Assembly (NCBI GenBank): GCA_964638875.1
Contig: CAZXBL010000017.1
Coordinates: 1 to 19,214 of the forward strand
DNA: 19,214 nt
Direction of reading: 5' to 3'
From: JALRHH01 sp964638875
GTDB taxonomy: Bacteria; Patescibacteriota; Saccharimonadia; Saccharimonadales; JALRHH01
The notes under the pieces were generated by a model, which was not told where the DNA came from, ran no database searches, and was given only the letters and a program-made list of their open reading frames with translations. Shown here piece by piece: positions 7,879-15,144 of the stretch (positions are counted from its first letter, which is position 1; every line of letters begins with the position of its first letter). The position numbers were made by a program, and so were the translations under genes.

Positions 7879-10685
7879 TAGTTGTGCTCCTTTTCGGCTT
7901 CTGTCATTTGCTCGTAAAGAGCGAACAGATCAGCGAGTCTTTCTTGGTCATTCTCGTAGGGCTTATTTCTGTATACCCTATCTACAGCAATGTCTAATTC
8001 CCTATGAACTTGTTTTAGATCTTCAGGCATCGTGTCTGATTTATACATCTCTGCATAATTCTTTTCACTATGATTTTCCCTGGTTAATATTATTGCACGC
8101 GCTTTTCTTGTCAGTTCTTCTTTTTCAGAACTAGTAAGATCTCTAATTGGTAAGTTATTGTATGATAATGCGGACGAAAACCTTAGGCGCGTCTCCATTT
8201 TTCCGCCTGTTGAGATTACCCATTGCTTCATTAACTGTGAAGTTAAGATTGCAAATAGCCATAAAGGGGCTTCGTAAATAGTGAAAGCAAGGTTAGAAAC
8301 GATTGTCTCTTGAGGAACATATCCAATGGGTATGTATTCTCTTTTTTCCGAGGACACAAGAGGAATAAGTAGTGCAGGCTTATTTTGCTTGCTCATTTGC
8401 AGAAAACTGTACGGCCGCTTTGCCCAGGGGCGTGTCGTTGGCGCCTTACTCTCCATCCTAAACGTCCGCACTTTATCAAAACGTTCATGAATAAAAGGTA
8501 TGGAATCTGCAGCGGGATACTGCTCCGCCGTTACCCACAGACAATAGCGTTTAAATCCGTTTATAAAATTGTCCGACCCCACATATTCTCTAACGTATTC
8601 TTTTGCCTCAGGATGTGCCCGAAGTAAATCGGAAACGTCTTGAGGGTCTAGACATAGAGCTCCACCGTCTGTCGGCATGTTTCCTCTAACAATTTTAGGA
8701 ATGTTTGATATTGGTTTTGCCCGACGAGGAAGAATTACATTCTTTGCTTCGATAAGGTAGGCATTGATATTACTTACATTATTTCTGACAATAGAGTCGT
8801 AAATATATTTTTTGCCGTTACTTGTGCTTCTGAGGCTTATGATCACGCAAGTAACTCCAGCTACATCACGGGCACCATTTGTCCATTTGAACGATGCGTA
8901 GGCAAATCCAATCTCAACCTCTTGTTCAAATACATATGGCCAAAGCAATGCTACTTGCTCTCCTTGGCAGATAGAATTTGTGGATACGAACGCAAGTTTC
9001 GCTTTAGAGCCCTTAACATAATCTGCGCCAAGCTTGAACCATGCGGCAATGAGATCGAGGTTTTTATAATTTCTAAAGTCAGCAAACACGTGAGTCATAT
9101 CTCTTTTCTGATCTGCATCTTGCTGGCTAGAGCCTAAATAAGGCGGATTGCTAATAAGATATATCTCATCCCAGACTTTTTGTTTCAGTGTGTCGGGGTC
9201 AATCAGCTCGCCCTGTTCCTGTTCGTCTTCCAGTAACTTGCTTTGTTCGTAGGCGGCTTTGTCGAAGGTACGCGGTTTATTGGGGCATACATACTGCCAG
9301 TCGACCCTTGTCGAGTTGCCATGATGGATATTTGCTTTGTCTTTGAGGGGAATCAGTTTTATTTCCTTGCCAAACTGCTTTTCGAACTCGATGTTCATTT
9401 GGTGCTTTGCTAGATACAGGGATAGAACCGCGACCTCACAAGCAAAATCATCGATCTCAATACCGTGAAAATTATCGAGATCAATCCGTGTAGATAGCTT
9501 TCCCGATAGCGCCGCCTTTTTAAAGTCGTCTTCGTAAAGCCTATCGATAATAGCGTGTTCAAGTTTGCGAAGTTCTTTGTAGGCAATAATTAAAAAGTTA
9601 CCTGAGCCGCAAGCCGGGTCAAAGATTTTAATCTTTGCGATTCGATCATGGAGCCTAGTGAGTCGAGGAATATTGTCATAGTATTTGTCGAATTCTTCAC
9701 GCAGCTCATCAAGGAATAGAGGTTCAATAGTTTTCATAATATTCGGCACGCTCGTGTAATGCATCCCGTGAGCCGAACGGTGCTCTTCATCAACAATGCT
9801 TTGGAACATTGAACCGAAGATATCCGGGTTAATCTCTGCCCAGTTTAACGAGCCGCAGTCGAGTATGTACTTGCGCGCCTGTGCGTTAAATTTTGGTATG
9901 GCAATATTTCGTTTGGTATCGAACAGCGTTCCGTTTACATACGGAAAGTTTGAAAATGGACTCGTGAAGCCCGATTTGTCCTCGCTGTCTAAAGCACTGA
10001 ACAAAGTATCGAGAAATTGGTCTAGGTCACTGCCGTCTGTTTGCGTGAAATCCTTTATCGCGCTCGTGAATATGCTTTTATTCTCCTTACTGAAGACTTT
10101 TGTATCCTCTGCGAAGAAACAAAAAAGCAATCTGGTGAAAAATACGTTTAAGTCGTGTCTAAATGTGCTGCCTTTTTCGGCTAGCTTGTGGCGATTGATT
10201 TTTTCTATCTCATAATAGAGTTCTTTCATTTTATCGGCCGCGCGCCTGTCAGCTACGGCCTCTGTCTTTTCGTCTGTAATTTCATCACCAGTCCAGCCAT
10301 AAAAGAAATCGACGTGCCTATCTATGTCACGGAGCTTGATATCGAGCGTGGTGGCTTTTTTGGTATCTTTAGCCACAAGCTGGCGGTAGTTTGTAGCAAT
10401 TAAGTAGCGCGGGTTATAGCGCACAACCAATGGATCCTGATCTAACTTATCAATTACGGAGAGTAGATTTCCTTCGGAAATATGCTTGAAGTAGACGACG
10501 CCTCTTTGGAGAACGTCGTTATCCTGATCTTCGGCAAGATTGTTAATGCCATTGCGCAGTTTTGTTATTGCAGAGGCAGAGCGGCCGTAAGCGGCTAGTA
10601 GTTCAAATAAAACGTCCTTTGAGTAAGATTCACGGTTCGCAATTTCAGAAATGTTTCTTTGTACATCCGCAAAGGTTACGCGCAT
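7878..10685 (-). CDS. yeeA: YeeA/DnmA-like N6-adenine DNA methyltransferase (MmeI-related)
   Basis: The 935-residue protein has methyltransferase motif I Asp-Pro-Ala-Cys-Gly-Ser-Gly-Asn-Phe (356-364), a His-Gly-Ile-Glu-Ile-Asp acidic motif (407-412) and motif IV Asn-Pro-Pro-Tyr (513-516), which marks an amino-methyltransferase of the gamma order. The segment before motif I (Asn-Pro-Asp-Ile-Phe-Gly-Ser-Met-Phe, then Met-His-Tyr-Thr-Ser) is typical of MmeI/YeeA-like enzymes. Residues after ~600 should hold target recognition. The N-terminus (Ser-Tyr-Ser-Lys-Asp then Leu-Leu-Ala-Ala-Tyr-Gly) matches YeeA better than MmeI, and I see no PD-(D/E)XK nuclease there. B. subtilis YeeA was renamed DnmA and makes N6-methyladenine at a non-palindromic site. 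It is the first gene of the operon; the ATG at 10685 has only a weak ribosome-binding site. Confidence 0.9.
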   Translation of the reverse strand: MRVTFADVQRNISEIANRESYSKDVLFELLAAYGRSASAITKLRNGINNLAEDQDNDVLQRGVVYFKHISEGNLLSVIDKLDQDPLVVRYNPRYLIATNYRQLVAKDTKKATTLDIKLRDIDRHVDFFYGWTGDEITDEKTEAVADRRAADKMKELYYEIEKINRHKLAEKGSTFRHDLNVFFTRLLFCFFAEDTKVFSKENKSIFTSAIKDFTQTDGSDLDQFLDTLFSALDSEDKSGFTSPFSNFPYVNGTLFDTKRNIAIPKFNAQARKYILDCGSLNWAEINPDIFGSMFQSIVDEEHRSAHGMHYTSVPNIMKTIEPLFLDELREEFDKYYDNIPRLTRLHDRIAKIKIFDPACGSGNFLIIAYKELRKLEHAIIDRLYEDDFKKAALSGKLSTRIDLDNFHGIEIDDFACEVAVLSLYLAKHQMNIEFEKQFGKEIKLIPLKDKANIHHGNSTRVDWQYVCPNKPRTFDKAAYEQSKLLEDEQEQGELIDPDTLKQKVWDEIYLISNPPYLGSSQQDADQKRDMTHVFADFRNYKNLDLIAAWFKLGADYVKGSKAKLAFVSTNSICQGEQVALLWPYVFEQEVEIGFAYASFKWTNGARDVAGVTCVIISLRSTSNGKKYIYDSIVRNNVSNINAYLIEAKNVILPRRAKPISNIPKIVRGNMPTDGGALCLDPQDVSDLLRAHPEAKEYVREYVGSDNFINGFKRYCLWVTAEQYPAADSIPFIHERFDKVRTFRMESKAPTTRPWAKRPYSFLQMSKQNKPALLIPLVSSEKREYIPIGYVPQETIVSNLAFTIYEAPLWLFAILTSQLMKQWVISTGGKMETRLRFSSALSYNNLPIRDLTSSEKEELTRKARAIILTRENHSEKNYAEMYKSDTMPEDLKQVHRELDIAVDRVYRNKPYENDQERLADLFALYEQMTEAEKEHN

Positions 10686-10776
10686 ATTTTGGCTTTCAAT
10701 ATATAGACAGTCATGGTTGGTATAAATTATAGCTTAAAAACAGATACGAATCACCTTTTCGCGATAGAATAGAACT
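10686..10776. promoter_or_regulatory. divergent intergenic region with TATAAATTATA palindrome
   Basis: These 91 bases separate the operon start (minus strand) from the 184-residue gene (plus strand). A perfect 11-base palindrome, TATAAATTATA, lies at 10721-10731. On the minus strand it gives TATAAT at 10731-10726, 41 bases before the methyltransferase ATG; on the plus strand it gives TATAAA at 10721-10726, 50 bases before the other ATG. Both could be -10 boxes; -35 matches are weak on both sides. A second plus-strand candidate, TAGAAT, lies close to the 10777 ATG. Shared control of the two directions is inference. Confidence 0.45.
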
Positions 10777-11331
10777 ATGTCAAACAATAAAAGACCAAAC
10801 CAGCGGATTATCGATCGTCTTATGCTTGACCACGCCTTCATTGCGATTCGAGAAAACGCAAAGTCAGACAGGGCGAACTTAAATAAATACGTCGCCCAAG
10901 CAAGAACGAAGTACAAGCTTAGTCCCTACTGGAATGGGATTATTAGTTGGCTTTTGACTTATGATGGCTTAGTGGAAAAGTTACCGATAACGGGGGCTAT
11001 GATTGAATCTAAGATCGATCCTGTCACTGGTAAAGAATATTATTTGGTACCCGTATATCCCGAGACGACTGATAACAATATCCGGTCATCCGCCAAATTA
11101 ATAAGAAAACGCTATGAAGAACGGGGAGAAGTTATTGATATACGAAAAGCCAGCACTAAAAATAACCTGGTTGAGTTCAGGGCTCTGGAACTTTATGAGC
11201 TAGGTGAAAAGTACGATCAAATTGCTAAATCGTTGAGCGCAGAATCTGACGCAGTATACATAGCTAGTGATATACCGGGCTTGATTCAAAAAGCAAAAGA
11301 TAAGTCACTACGTCAGGAACACGGTTCTTAG
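10777..11331 (+). CDS. unknown 184-residue protein with probable helix-turn-helix
   Basis: I do not recognise this protein. It is hydrophilic and basic without signal peptide or membrane helix. The N-terminal third has a compact helical segment with Trp-Asn-Gly-Ile-Ile-Ser-Trp-Leu-Leu followed by Gly-Leu-Val-Glu-Lys, like the end of a winged-helix region. The C-terminal part (about 130-180) has Leu-Glu-Leu-Tyr-Glu-Leu-Gly followed by Gln-Ile-Ala-Lys-Ser-Leu, typical of a helix-turn-helix. It lies 62 bases before the ParB-methyltransferase on the same strand and divergent from the restriction-like operon, so a regulator of one or both sides is a reasonable but untested guess. Confidence 0.65.
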   Translation: MSNNKRPNQRIIDRLMLDHAFIAIRENAKSDRANLNKYVAQARTKYKLSPYWNGIISWLLTYDGLVEKLPITGAMIESKIDPVTGKEYYLVPVYPETTDNNIRSSAKLIRKRYEERGEVIDIRKASTKNNLVEFRALELYELGEKYDQIAKSLSAESDAVYIASDIPGLIQKAKDKSLRQEHGS

Positions 11332-11365
11332 CGAAGTGACTGAACACTTATAACTATTCAAACTA

Positions 11366-11386
11366 CCTTTACATATAACGTAAAGG
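11366..11386 (+). promoter_or_regulatory. hairpin covering the ribosome-binding site of the ParB-methyltransferase gene
   Basis: CCTTTAC (11366-11372) pairs perfectly with GTAAAGG (11380-11386) across a 7-base loop. The flanking CTA (11363-11365) and TAG (11388-11390 region) can extend it past a small bulge. The 3' arm contains most of the AAAGGAG ribosome-binding site for the ATG at 11394, so folding would hide it. The same palindrome could also be a DNA operator. Confidence 0.5.
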
Positions 11387-11393
11387 AGTAGCT

Positions 11394-12710
11394 ATGAGTG
11401 ACATTAAAATAGTCGATGTAAAAATTGAAGATCTTAAGCCTGCAATCTATAACCCGCGTAAATGGAGCGAGGATGCTGTCGCGGGACTTGCGGCCAGCAT
11501 TAAACAGTTCGGGCTGGTTGACCCGATAATTGCCAATGGCGCTGAGAACCGGCGCAATGTAGTTGTGGGCGGGCATTTTCGTCTGAAGGTAGCTAACGAT
11601 CTAGGCTACAAGGAAGTACCCGTTGTGTATCTCGACATCCCTGATGAGACCAAAGAAAAAGAACTGAATCTTCGGCTTAATAAAAACCTAGGCGACTGGG
11701 ATTATGAGTTGCTGGCAGAGTTCGATGAATCTCTGCTGACAGACGTCGGCTTTGACAGCGAAGAGTTAGATGAGATTTTCGACATGACCACCGACGAAAC
11801 GGAAAATTTTGATCTCGAAAAAGAGCTGGCCAAGCTGGGCATAACAAAGAAAACCGTCAAAAAAGGCGATATCTACCAATTGGGTAATTCACGGCTGATG
11901 TGCGGTGACAGCACTATCCCGGAAGACTTCGACAAGCTTATGAACAGCGAGCTAGCTGACATGTGCCTGACCGATCCTCCGTATATTTTGGATTATCTCC
12001 ACGCTAAGCGTGGCGGTAAGCCCACGACTGGCTTTGGTGCTAAGAAAAATCGGCGATATCTGGAGACGGATGTGTTGCCGCCTGACTTCACCGAAAAGTG
12101 GATGGCGAACGTTGCCCGTTTCGCCAAACCGGATTATTCCATCATCGTGTATGAAAATTGGAAGAACCTCAGGATTATTTGGTCAGAACTCGAGAAATAC
12201 TGGAAGGTAAAGAACATGATCGTATGGCATTTGCCAAACCGTCACCAGGGCTTTAGCGCCAAGTACAAATTCTTTAGTAAACATGATATCGCCGTTGTAG
12301 GCGGCGGTGGAACGGTTCCCTATAACCACGACGAGGAGCCCGATGGCTTGCAGGAAGAATATGAGACCGCGCTTTACGCAATTGCTGGCAAGCCTGCTTG
12401 GGAAGGCTACCAGCATGGCAAACGCTACCAGCCTACTGATTTTATCGACTACCAGGCTAGCGACGAGAAAAGCTCCGGGCAAGGTGTCATTTTCGGTACA
12501 AAGCCAATTGAAATTCTGATTCCGTACATCAAGGTACTGACGAAGCGAGATGATCTTGTTGTAGAGCCCTTCTGTGGGTCAGGTTCAACCTTGATAGCTG
12601 CCACAAAGCTCAAGCGTCGTTGTTACATTATGGAGAAGTCCCCTGTGTACGCCGAAGTAGCGCTCAAGCGCTGGGAGAACCTAACTGCTCAGAAGCGGGT
12701 AAAACTATGA
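11394..12710 (+). CDS. phage-type ParB-domain / DNA methyltransferase fusion
   Basis: The 438-residue protein joins an N-terminal ParB/sulfiredoxin-like nuclease fold (about 1-100; Tyr-Asn-Pro-Arg-Lys at 19-23, Gly-Gly-His-Phe-Arg at 59-63) to a DNA methyltransferase. Motif IV Asp-Pro-Pro-Tyr (194-197) comes before motif I Glu-Pro-Phe-Cys-Gly-Ser-Gly-Ser-Thr (391-399), giving the beta-class order; the catalytic Asp-Pro-Pro-Tyr fits N6-adenine or N4-cytosine. Such fusions are common in phages next to terminase genes. AAAGGAG precedes the ATG. The stop overlaps the small-terminase ATG (ATGA), so modification and packaging genes appear translationally coupled. It could protect element DNA from restriction, perhaps including that by the neighbouring operon (inference). 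Confidence 0.88.
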   Translation: MSDIKIVDVKIEDLKPAIYNPRKWSEDAVAGLAASIKQFGLVDPIIANGAENRRNVVVGGHFRLKVANDLGYKEVPVVYLDIPDETKEKELNLRLNKNLGDWDYELLAEFDESLLTDVGFDSEELDEIFDMTTDETENFDLEKELAKLGITKKTVKKGDIYQLGNSRLMCGDSTIPEDFDKLMNSELADMCLTDPPYILDYLHAKRGGKPTTGFGAKKNRRYLETDVLPPDFTEKWMANVARFAKPDYSIIVYENWKNLRIIWSELEKYWKVKNMIVWHLPNRHQGFSAKYKFFSKHDIAVVGGGGTVPYNHDEEPDGLQEEYETALYAIAGKPAWEGYQHGKRYQPTDFIDYQASDEKSSGQGVIFGTKPIEILIPYIKVLTKRDDLVVEPFCGSGSTLIAATKLKRRCYIMEKSPVYAEVALKRWENLTAQKRVKL

Positions 12711-13120
12711 GCCGGAACCAGGACAAGGATAAGGAGTTATTACTGGCGCAACTGGCAAAAACGCCAATTGTGGAGGCAGCCTGCAAACATGTCGGGCTGC
12801 CACGCTCCACTTATTACCGCTGGCGCAAGGAGGATGAACCGTTTGCAGAAGCTTGCGACGAGACCATAGAGGTCAGTATTGGCAGAATTAACGATTTGGC
12901 CGAGTCCCAGCTTATCAACGCTATCAAGAACCAGAACATGTCTGCAATTACGTTCTGGCTGAAGCACCACCACCATCGCTACCGCAACCGGCTGGAGGTG
13001 GACGCACGTATCGAGACTGTGCAGCAAGAGCTGACGCCGGAGCAGATAGAACTGGTCAGCAAAGCCCTGCAACTGGCTGGTATTAATCATATAACGGAGG
13101 AACAAAACGATGTTGAATGA
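12707..13120 (+). CDS. terminase small subunit-like helix-turn-helix protein (phBC6A51 type)
   Basis: The 137-residue protein has a helix-turn-helix in residues ~17-40 (Ala-Cys-Lys-His-Val-Gly-Leu-Pro-Arg-Ser-Thr-Tyr-Tyr-Arg-Trp-Arg) and a helical segment with Leu-Ala-Glu-Ser-Gln-Leu, Asn-Met-Ser-Ala-Ile-Thr-Phe-Trp-Leu-Lys and a His-rich tail, the pattern of phBC6A51-type proteins found before large terminases. It probably recognises the packaging site. The start at 12707 overlaps the methyltransferase stop by four bases; the longer frame from 12620 is rejected as it runs over that gene. It overlaps the large terminase gene by 11 bases. Confidence 0.8.
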   Translation: MSRNQDKDKELLLAQLAKTPIVEAACKHVGLPRSTYYRWRKEDEPFAEACDETIEVSIGRINDLAESQLINAIKNQNMSAITFWLKHHHHRYRNRLEVDARIETVQQELTPEQIELVSKALQLAGINHITEEQNDVE

Positions 13121-14648
13121 TGATTTATTAAAAAAGTTGTTTACAGATCGGCATATCCGGACGGAAGTCACGGCGAACAGCCATTTATATTTCTTTGCTA
13201 CTTATTTTTCGGGCTACATGGAATACGAGATATCTGATCTGCACCGCGAGCTATTTGCGCTCACCGAACAGGACGATACGCCACTGGCGGTAGTGATGGC
13301 ATTCCGCGGCTCTGCAAAGTCGACAATTATGACGATGTCATACCCAATTTGGGCCATCGTCGGACGGCAACAGAAAAAGTTCGTGGTCATTGCCAGCCAG
13401 ACACAGTATCAGGCGCGGGTTCACTTGACGAACATCAAGCGTGAACTGGAGAGTAATGAGCTGCTGGCTAACGATTTGGGGCCATTCGTTGAGCAGCGCG
13501 AGGAATGGGGATCAACCTCGCTTTTCATCCCGAAGTACAACGCACGTATAACGGCCATATCTACTGAGCAAAGTGTACGCGGCATCCGACACGGATCGAA
13601 ACGACCGGATCTTATTATTGCCGACGACGTGGAGGACGTGCAGTCGGTGAAAACCCGCGAGGGTCGCAATAAGACCTTTGACTGGTACACTGGCGAAATA
13701 ATTCCGGCTGGCGACACGAATACGAAGCGCATCGTGGTAGGTAATTTACTGCACGAAGACTCGTTACTGATGCGGCTGAAATCATTAATAGGACGTGACG
13801 AAATAGATGGCTCTTTTACTGAGTGGCCGATCGTACGCCAAGGTAAAAGCACTTGGCTTGGTAAATTTCCGGACGCCGCTTCTATTAAGCGCATGGAGCG
13901 GAGCGTAGCCAGCCGTATAGCTTGGCAGCGTGAATATATGCTCAACCTAGTGGCCGATGATGATCAAATTATTGATCGTAAGATGCTCCACTACTATGAT
14001 GAACTGCCGCCATTACTACGAGGCCAGTACTCACGGATAATAATCGGGGTAGACCTGGCAATATCCGAGAGCGACAAAGCTGACTTCACCGCAATCCTAA
14101 TAATCGACGTGCGTGGTAACGGTAAGGACCAGCGCATGTATATCCGATCGGACATCACGAACAAACGGATGTCCTTCCCGGCCACTGTTGAAAAGCTGAA
14201 AATGATGAGCGACTTTTACCACTATCCCAAGCTGTATATTGAACAAACAGCTTATCAGGCTGCCGTAGTACAGCAGCTGAAGGCGGATGGTCTTGACGTA
14301 GTAGGCGTGAGCCCGCAGTCAGATAAGCGCTCACGACTTAATATGATTGCCGATAAAATCCAGCGCGGCGTCATACTCTTTCCAAAGAAGGGTGCGGATC
14401 CGCTGATTACTCAGCTCGTGGGCTTCGGTGTTGAAAAACACGATGATCTTGTTGATGCGCTCACAACAGCTGTGCTGGAGTTCATACGGGACGACCGCCG
14501 CGGCGGCACGGTGCGGTTTGTCAGCCGCCGAGAGTTATTCGGTAATAATGATCCGTTTGAACGCATAAAGCCCGCACGGGGTGGACGCGCTTACTGGAAT
14601 ACGCGACTGGATGATTTCGAGGAAGCGACTTCCGGACACTGGGACTAG
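13110..14648 (+). CDS. phage terminase large subunit
   Basis: The 512-residue protein has the two-domain layout of large terminases. The ATPase half shows a Walker A-like Phe-Arg-Gly-Ser-Ala-Lys-Ser-Thr (about 64-71) and Walker B Leu-Ile-Ile-Ala-Asp-Asp-Val-Glu-Asp. The RNase H-like nuclease half shows Gly-Val-Asp-Leu-Ala with a following Lys-Ala-Asp-Phe-Thr, and the late Lys-His-Asp-Asp-Leu-Val-Asp-Ala that supplies a further metal ligand. Length and motif order are normal, so it may be active. GGAGG lies before the ATG at 13110. It would drive ATP-powered DNA packaging and cutting with the small subunit, but no portal, protease, scaffold or capsid gene follows in the next 4.5 kb, which is unusual for a prophage. 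Confidence 0.9.
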   Translation: MLNDDLLKKLFTDRHIRTEVTANSHLYFFATYFSGYMEYEISDLHRELFALTEQDDTPLAVVMAFRGSAKSTIMTMSYPIWAIVGRQQKKFVVIASQTQYQARVHLTNIKRELESNELLANDLGPFVEQREEWGSTSLFIPKYNARITAISTEQSVRGIRHGSKRPDLIIADDVEDVQSVKTREGRNKTFDWYTGEIIPAGDTNTKRIVVGNLLHEDSLLMRLKSLIGRDEIDGSFTEWPIVRQGKSTWLGKFPDAASIKRMERSVASRIAWQREYMLNLVADDDQIIDRKMLHYYDELPPLLRGQYSRIIIGVDLAISESDKADFTAILIIDVRGNGKDQRMYIRSDITNKRMSFPATVEKLKMMSDFYHYPKLYIEQTAYQAAVVQQLKADGLDVVGVSPQSDKRSRLNMIADKIQRGVILFPKKGADPLITQLVGFGVEKHDDLVDALTTAVLEFIRDDRRGGTVRFVSRRELFGNNDPFERIKPARGGRAYWNTRLDDFEEATSGHWD

Positions 14649-14668
14649 GTTTCCTTATCTGTTAGCGG

Positions 14669-14674
14669 TACAAT
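14669..14674 (+). promoter_or_regulatory. candidate -10 box for the folded RNA
   Basis: TACAAT lies 20 bases after the terminase stop. Transcription from it would start near 14680-14682, precisely where the 18-bp closing helix of the folded RNA begins. No good -35 match was found at 16-18 bases upstream. Confidence 0.4.
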
Positions 14675-14679
14675 GGTAC

Positions 14680-14811
14680 TTGTCTAGGATCTAAGCAAGT
14701 GAACAACGCGTTTTATTACGTAGTTACGCCAATAAATGGGCAGCTACGTAAAAAAGAGTAGGCGTAACCCGCTTGCTTGGGTCCTAGACAGTCCAGCGTG
14801 GCTGTCCTTTT
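14680..14811 (+). ncRNA. folded RNA with long closing helix, interleaved inner helices and terminator
   Basis: Positions 14682-14699 pair with 14772-14789 in 18 consecutive pairs, two of them G-U, so the match is exact as RNA but not as DNA. Inside, TTACGTAG (14716-14723) pairs with CTACGTAA (14744-14751), and GTTACGCC (14723-14730) pairs with GGCGTAAC (14761-14768). The order a-b-a'-b' makes an H-type pseudoknot or two competing helices. The closing-helix 3' arm shares bases 14787-14789 with the terminator stem at 14787-14806, so full pairing of one weakens the other. Two readings are possible: a stand-alone small RNA ended by its own terminator, or an attenuator controlling the nuclease gene at 14856. 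I know of no named RNA family that it matches. A 34-codon ORF overlaps part of it. Confidence 0.6.
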
Positions 14812-14840
14812 ATTATATGGGCATCGGCGCATGGACCTAA
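14736..14840 (+). CDS. possible 34-residue small protein overlapping the folded RNA
   Basis: An ATG at 14736 opens a 34-codon frame ending in TAA at 14838-14840. The product would have a basic N-terminus (Lys-Lys-Ser-Arg-Arg) followed by a Trp/Tyr-rich hydrophobic stretch, like a tiny membrane peptide. No ribosome-binding site is visible, and the frame runs through the terminator hairpin, so the RNA reading is preferred. Confidence 0.2.
   Translation: MGSYVKKSRRNPLAWVLDSPAWLSFYYMGIGAWT
14787..14811 (+). terminator. rho-independent terminator before the nuclease gene
   Basis: GACAG (14787-14791) and CCA (14793-14795) pair with TGG (14799-14801) and CTGTC (14802-14806) around a GCG loop, with T14792 bulged; CCTTTTATTAT follows. 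It ends the terminase/RNA transcript 45 bases before the next ATG. Its 5' arm overlaps the closing helix of the folded RNA. Confidence 0.7.
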
Positions 14841-15129
14841 CCAGGAGGACAGCCGATGACACTCATCATTTCAGAGAATGGCAAAGGGGCGCAGCGACTC
14901 GCTCCCAGTAGTTTTGACAAAGAAGACTACCTACAGCAATACATTTATAATAATCCTGACGCCATACCTGTCTACGAAATTGATGAAGATATCCGTCTGC
15001 TCGTGCTTGCCCGTGAGTTTAGCACCGCCAGTGGCCCGATTGATGCGCTTGGAGTTGATCAGTACGGCAATATTTACCTGATTGAAACTAAACTTTATAA
15101 GAATCCCGACAAGCGTACTGTGGTAGCAC

Positions 15130-15144
15130 TGTCAAGCTACCTTT
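15130..15144 (-). repeat. IS terminal inverted repeat, OrfB end
   Basis: TGTCAAGCTACCTTT matches the opposite end with one mismatch. The OrfB TGA stop (15132-15134) lies within it. Confidence 0.9.

Noticed and set aside
9796..10215. 139-codon plus-strand frame inside the methyltransferase gene
   Set aside because: Antisense to a conserved coding region, with no recognisable motif or ribosome-binding site.
12620..12706. Upstream extension of the small terminase gene
   Set aside because: This would run over the conserved methyltransferase end; the ATGA overlap at 12707 is typical.
13421..13945. 174-codon minus-strand frame inside the large terminase gene
   Set aside because: It is fully within a well-supported gene and its Ser/Arg-rich product looks like an antisense shadow.
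14673..14687. Four-codon leader peptide at the start of the folded RNA
   Set aside because: ATG GTA CTT GTC TAG has no ribosome-binding site and overlaps the likely -10 box, so it would not be transcribed.
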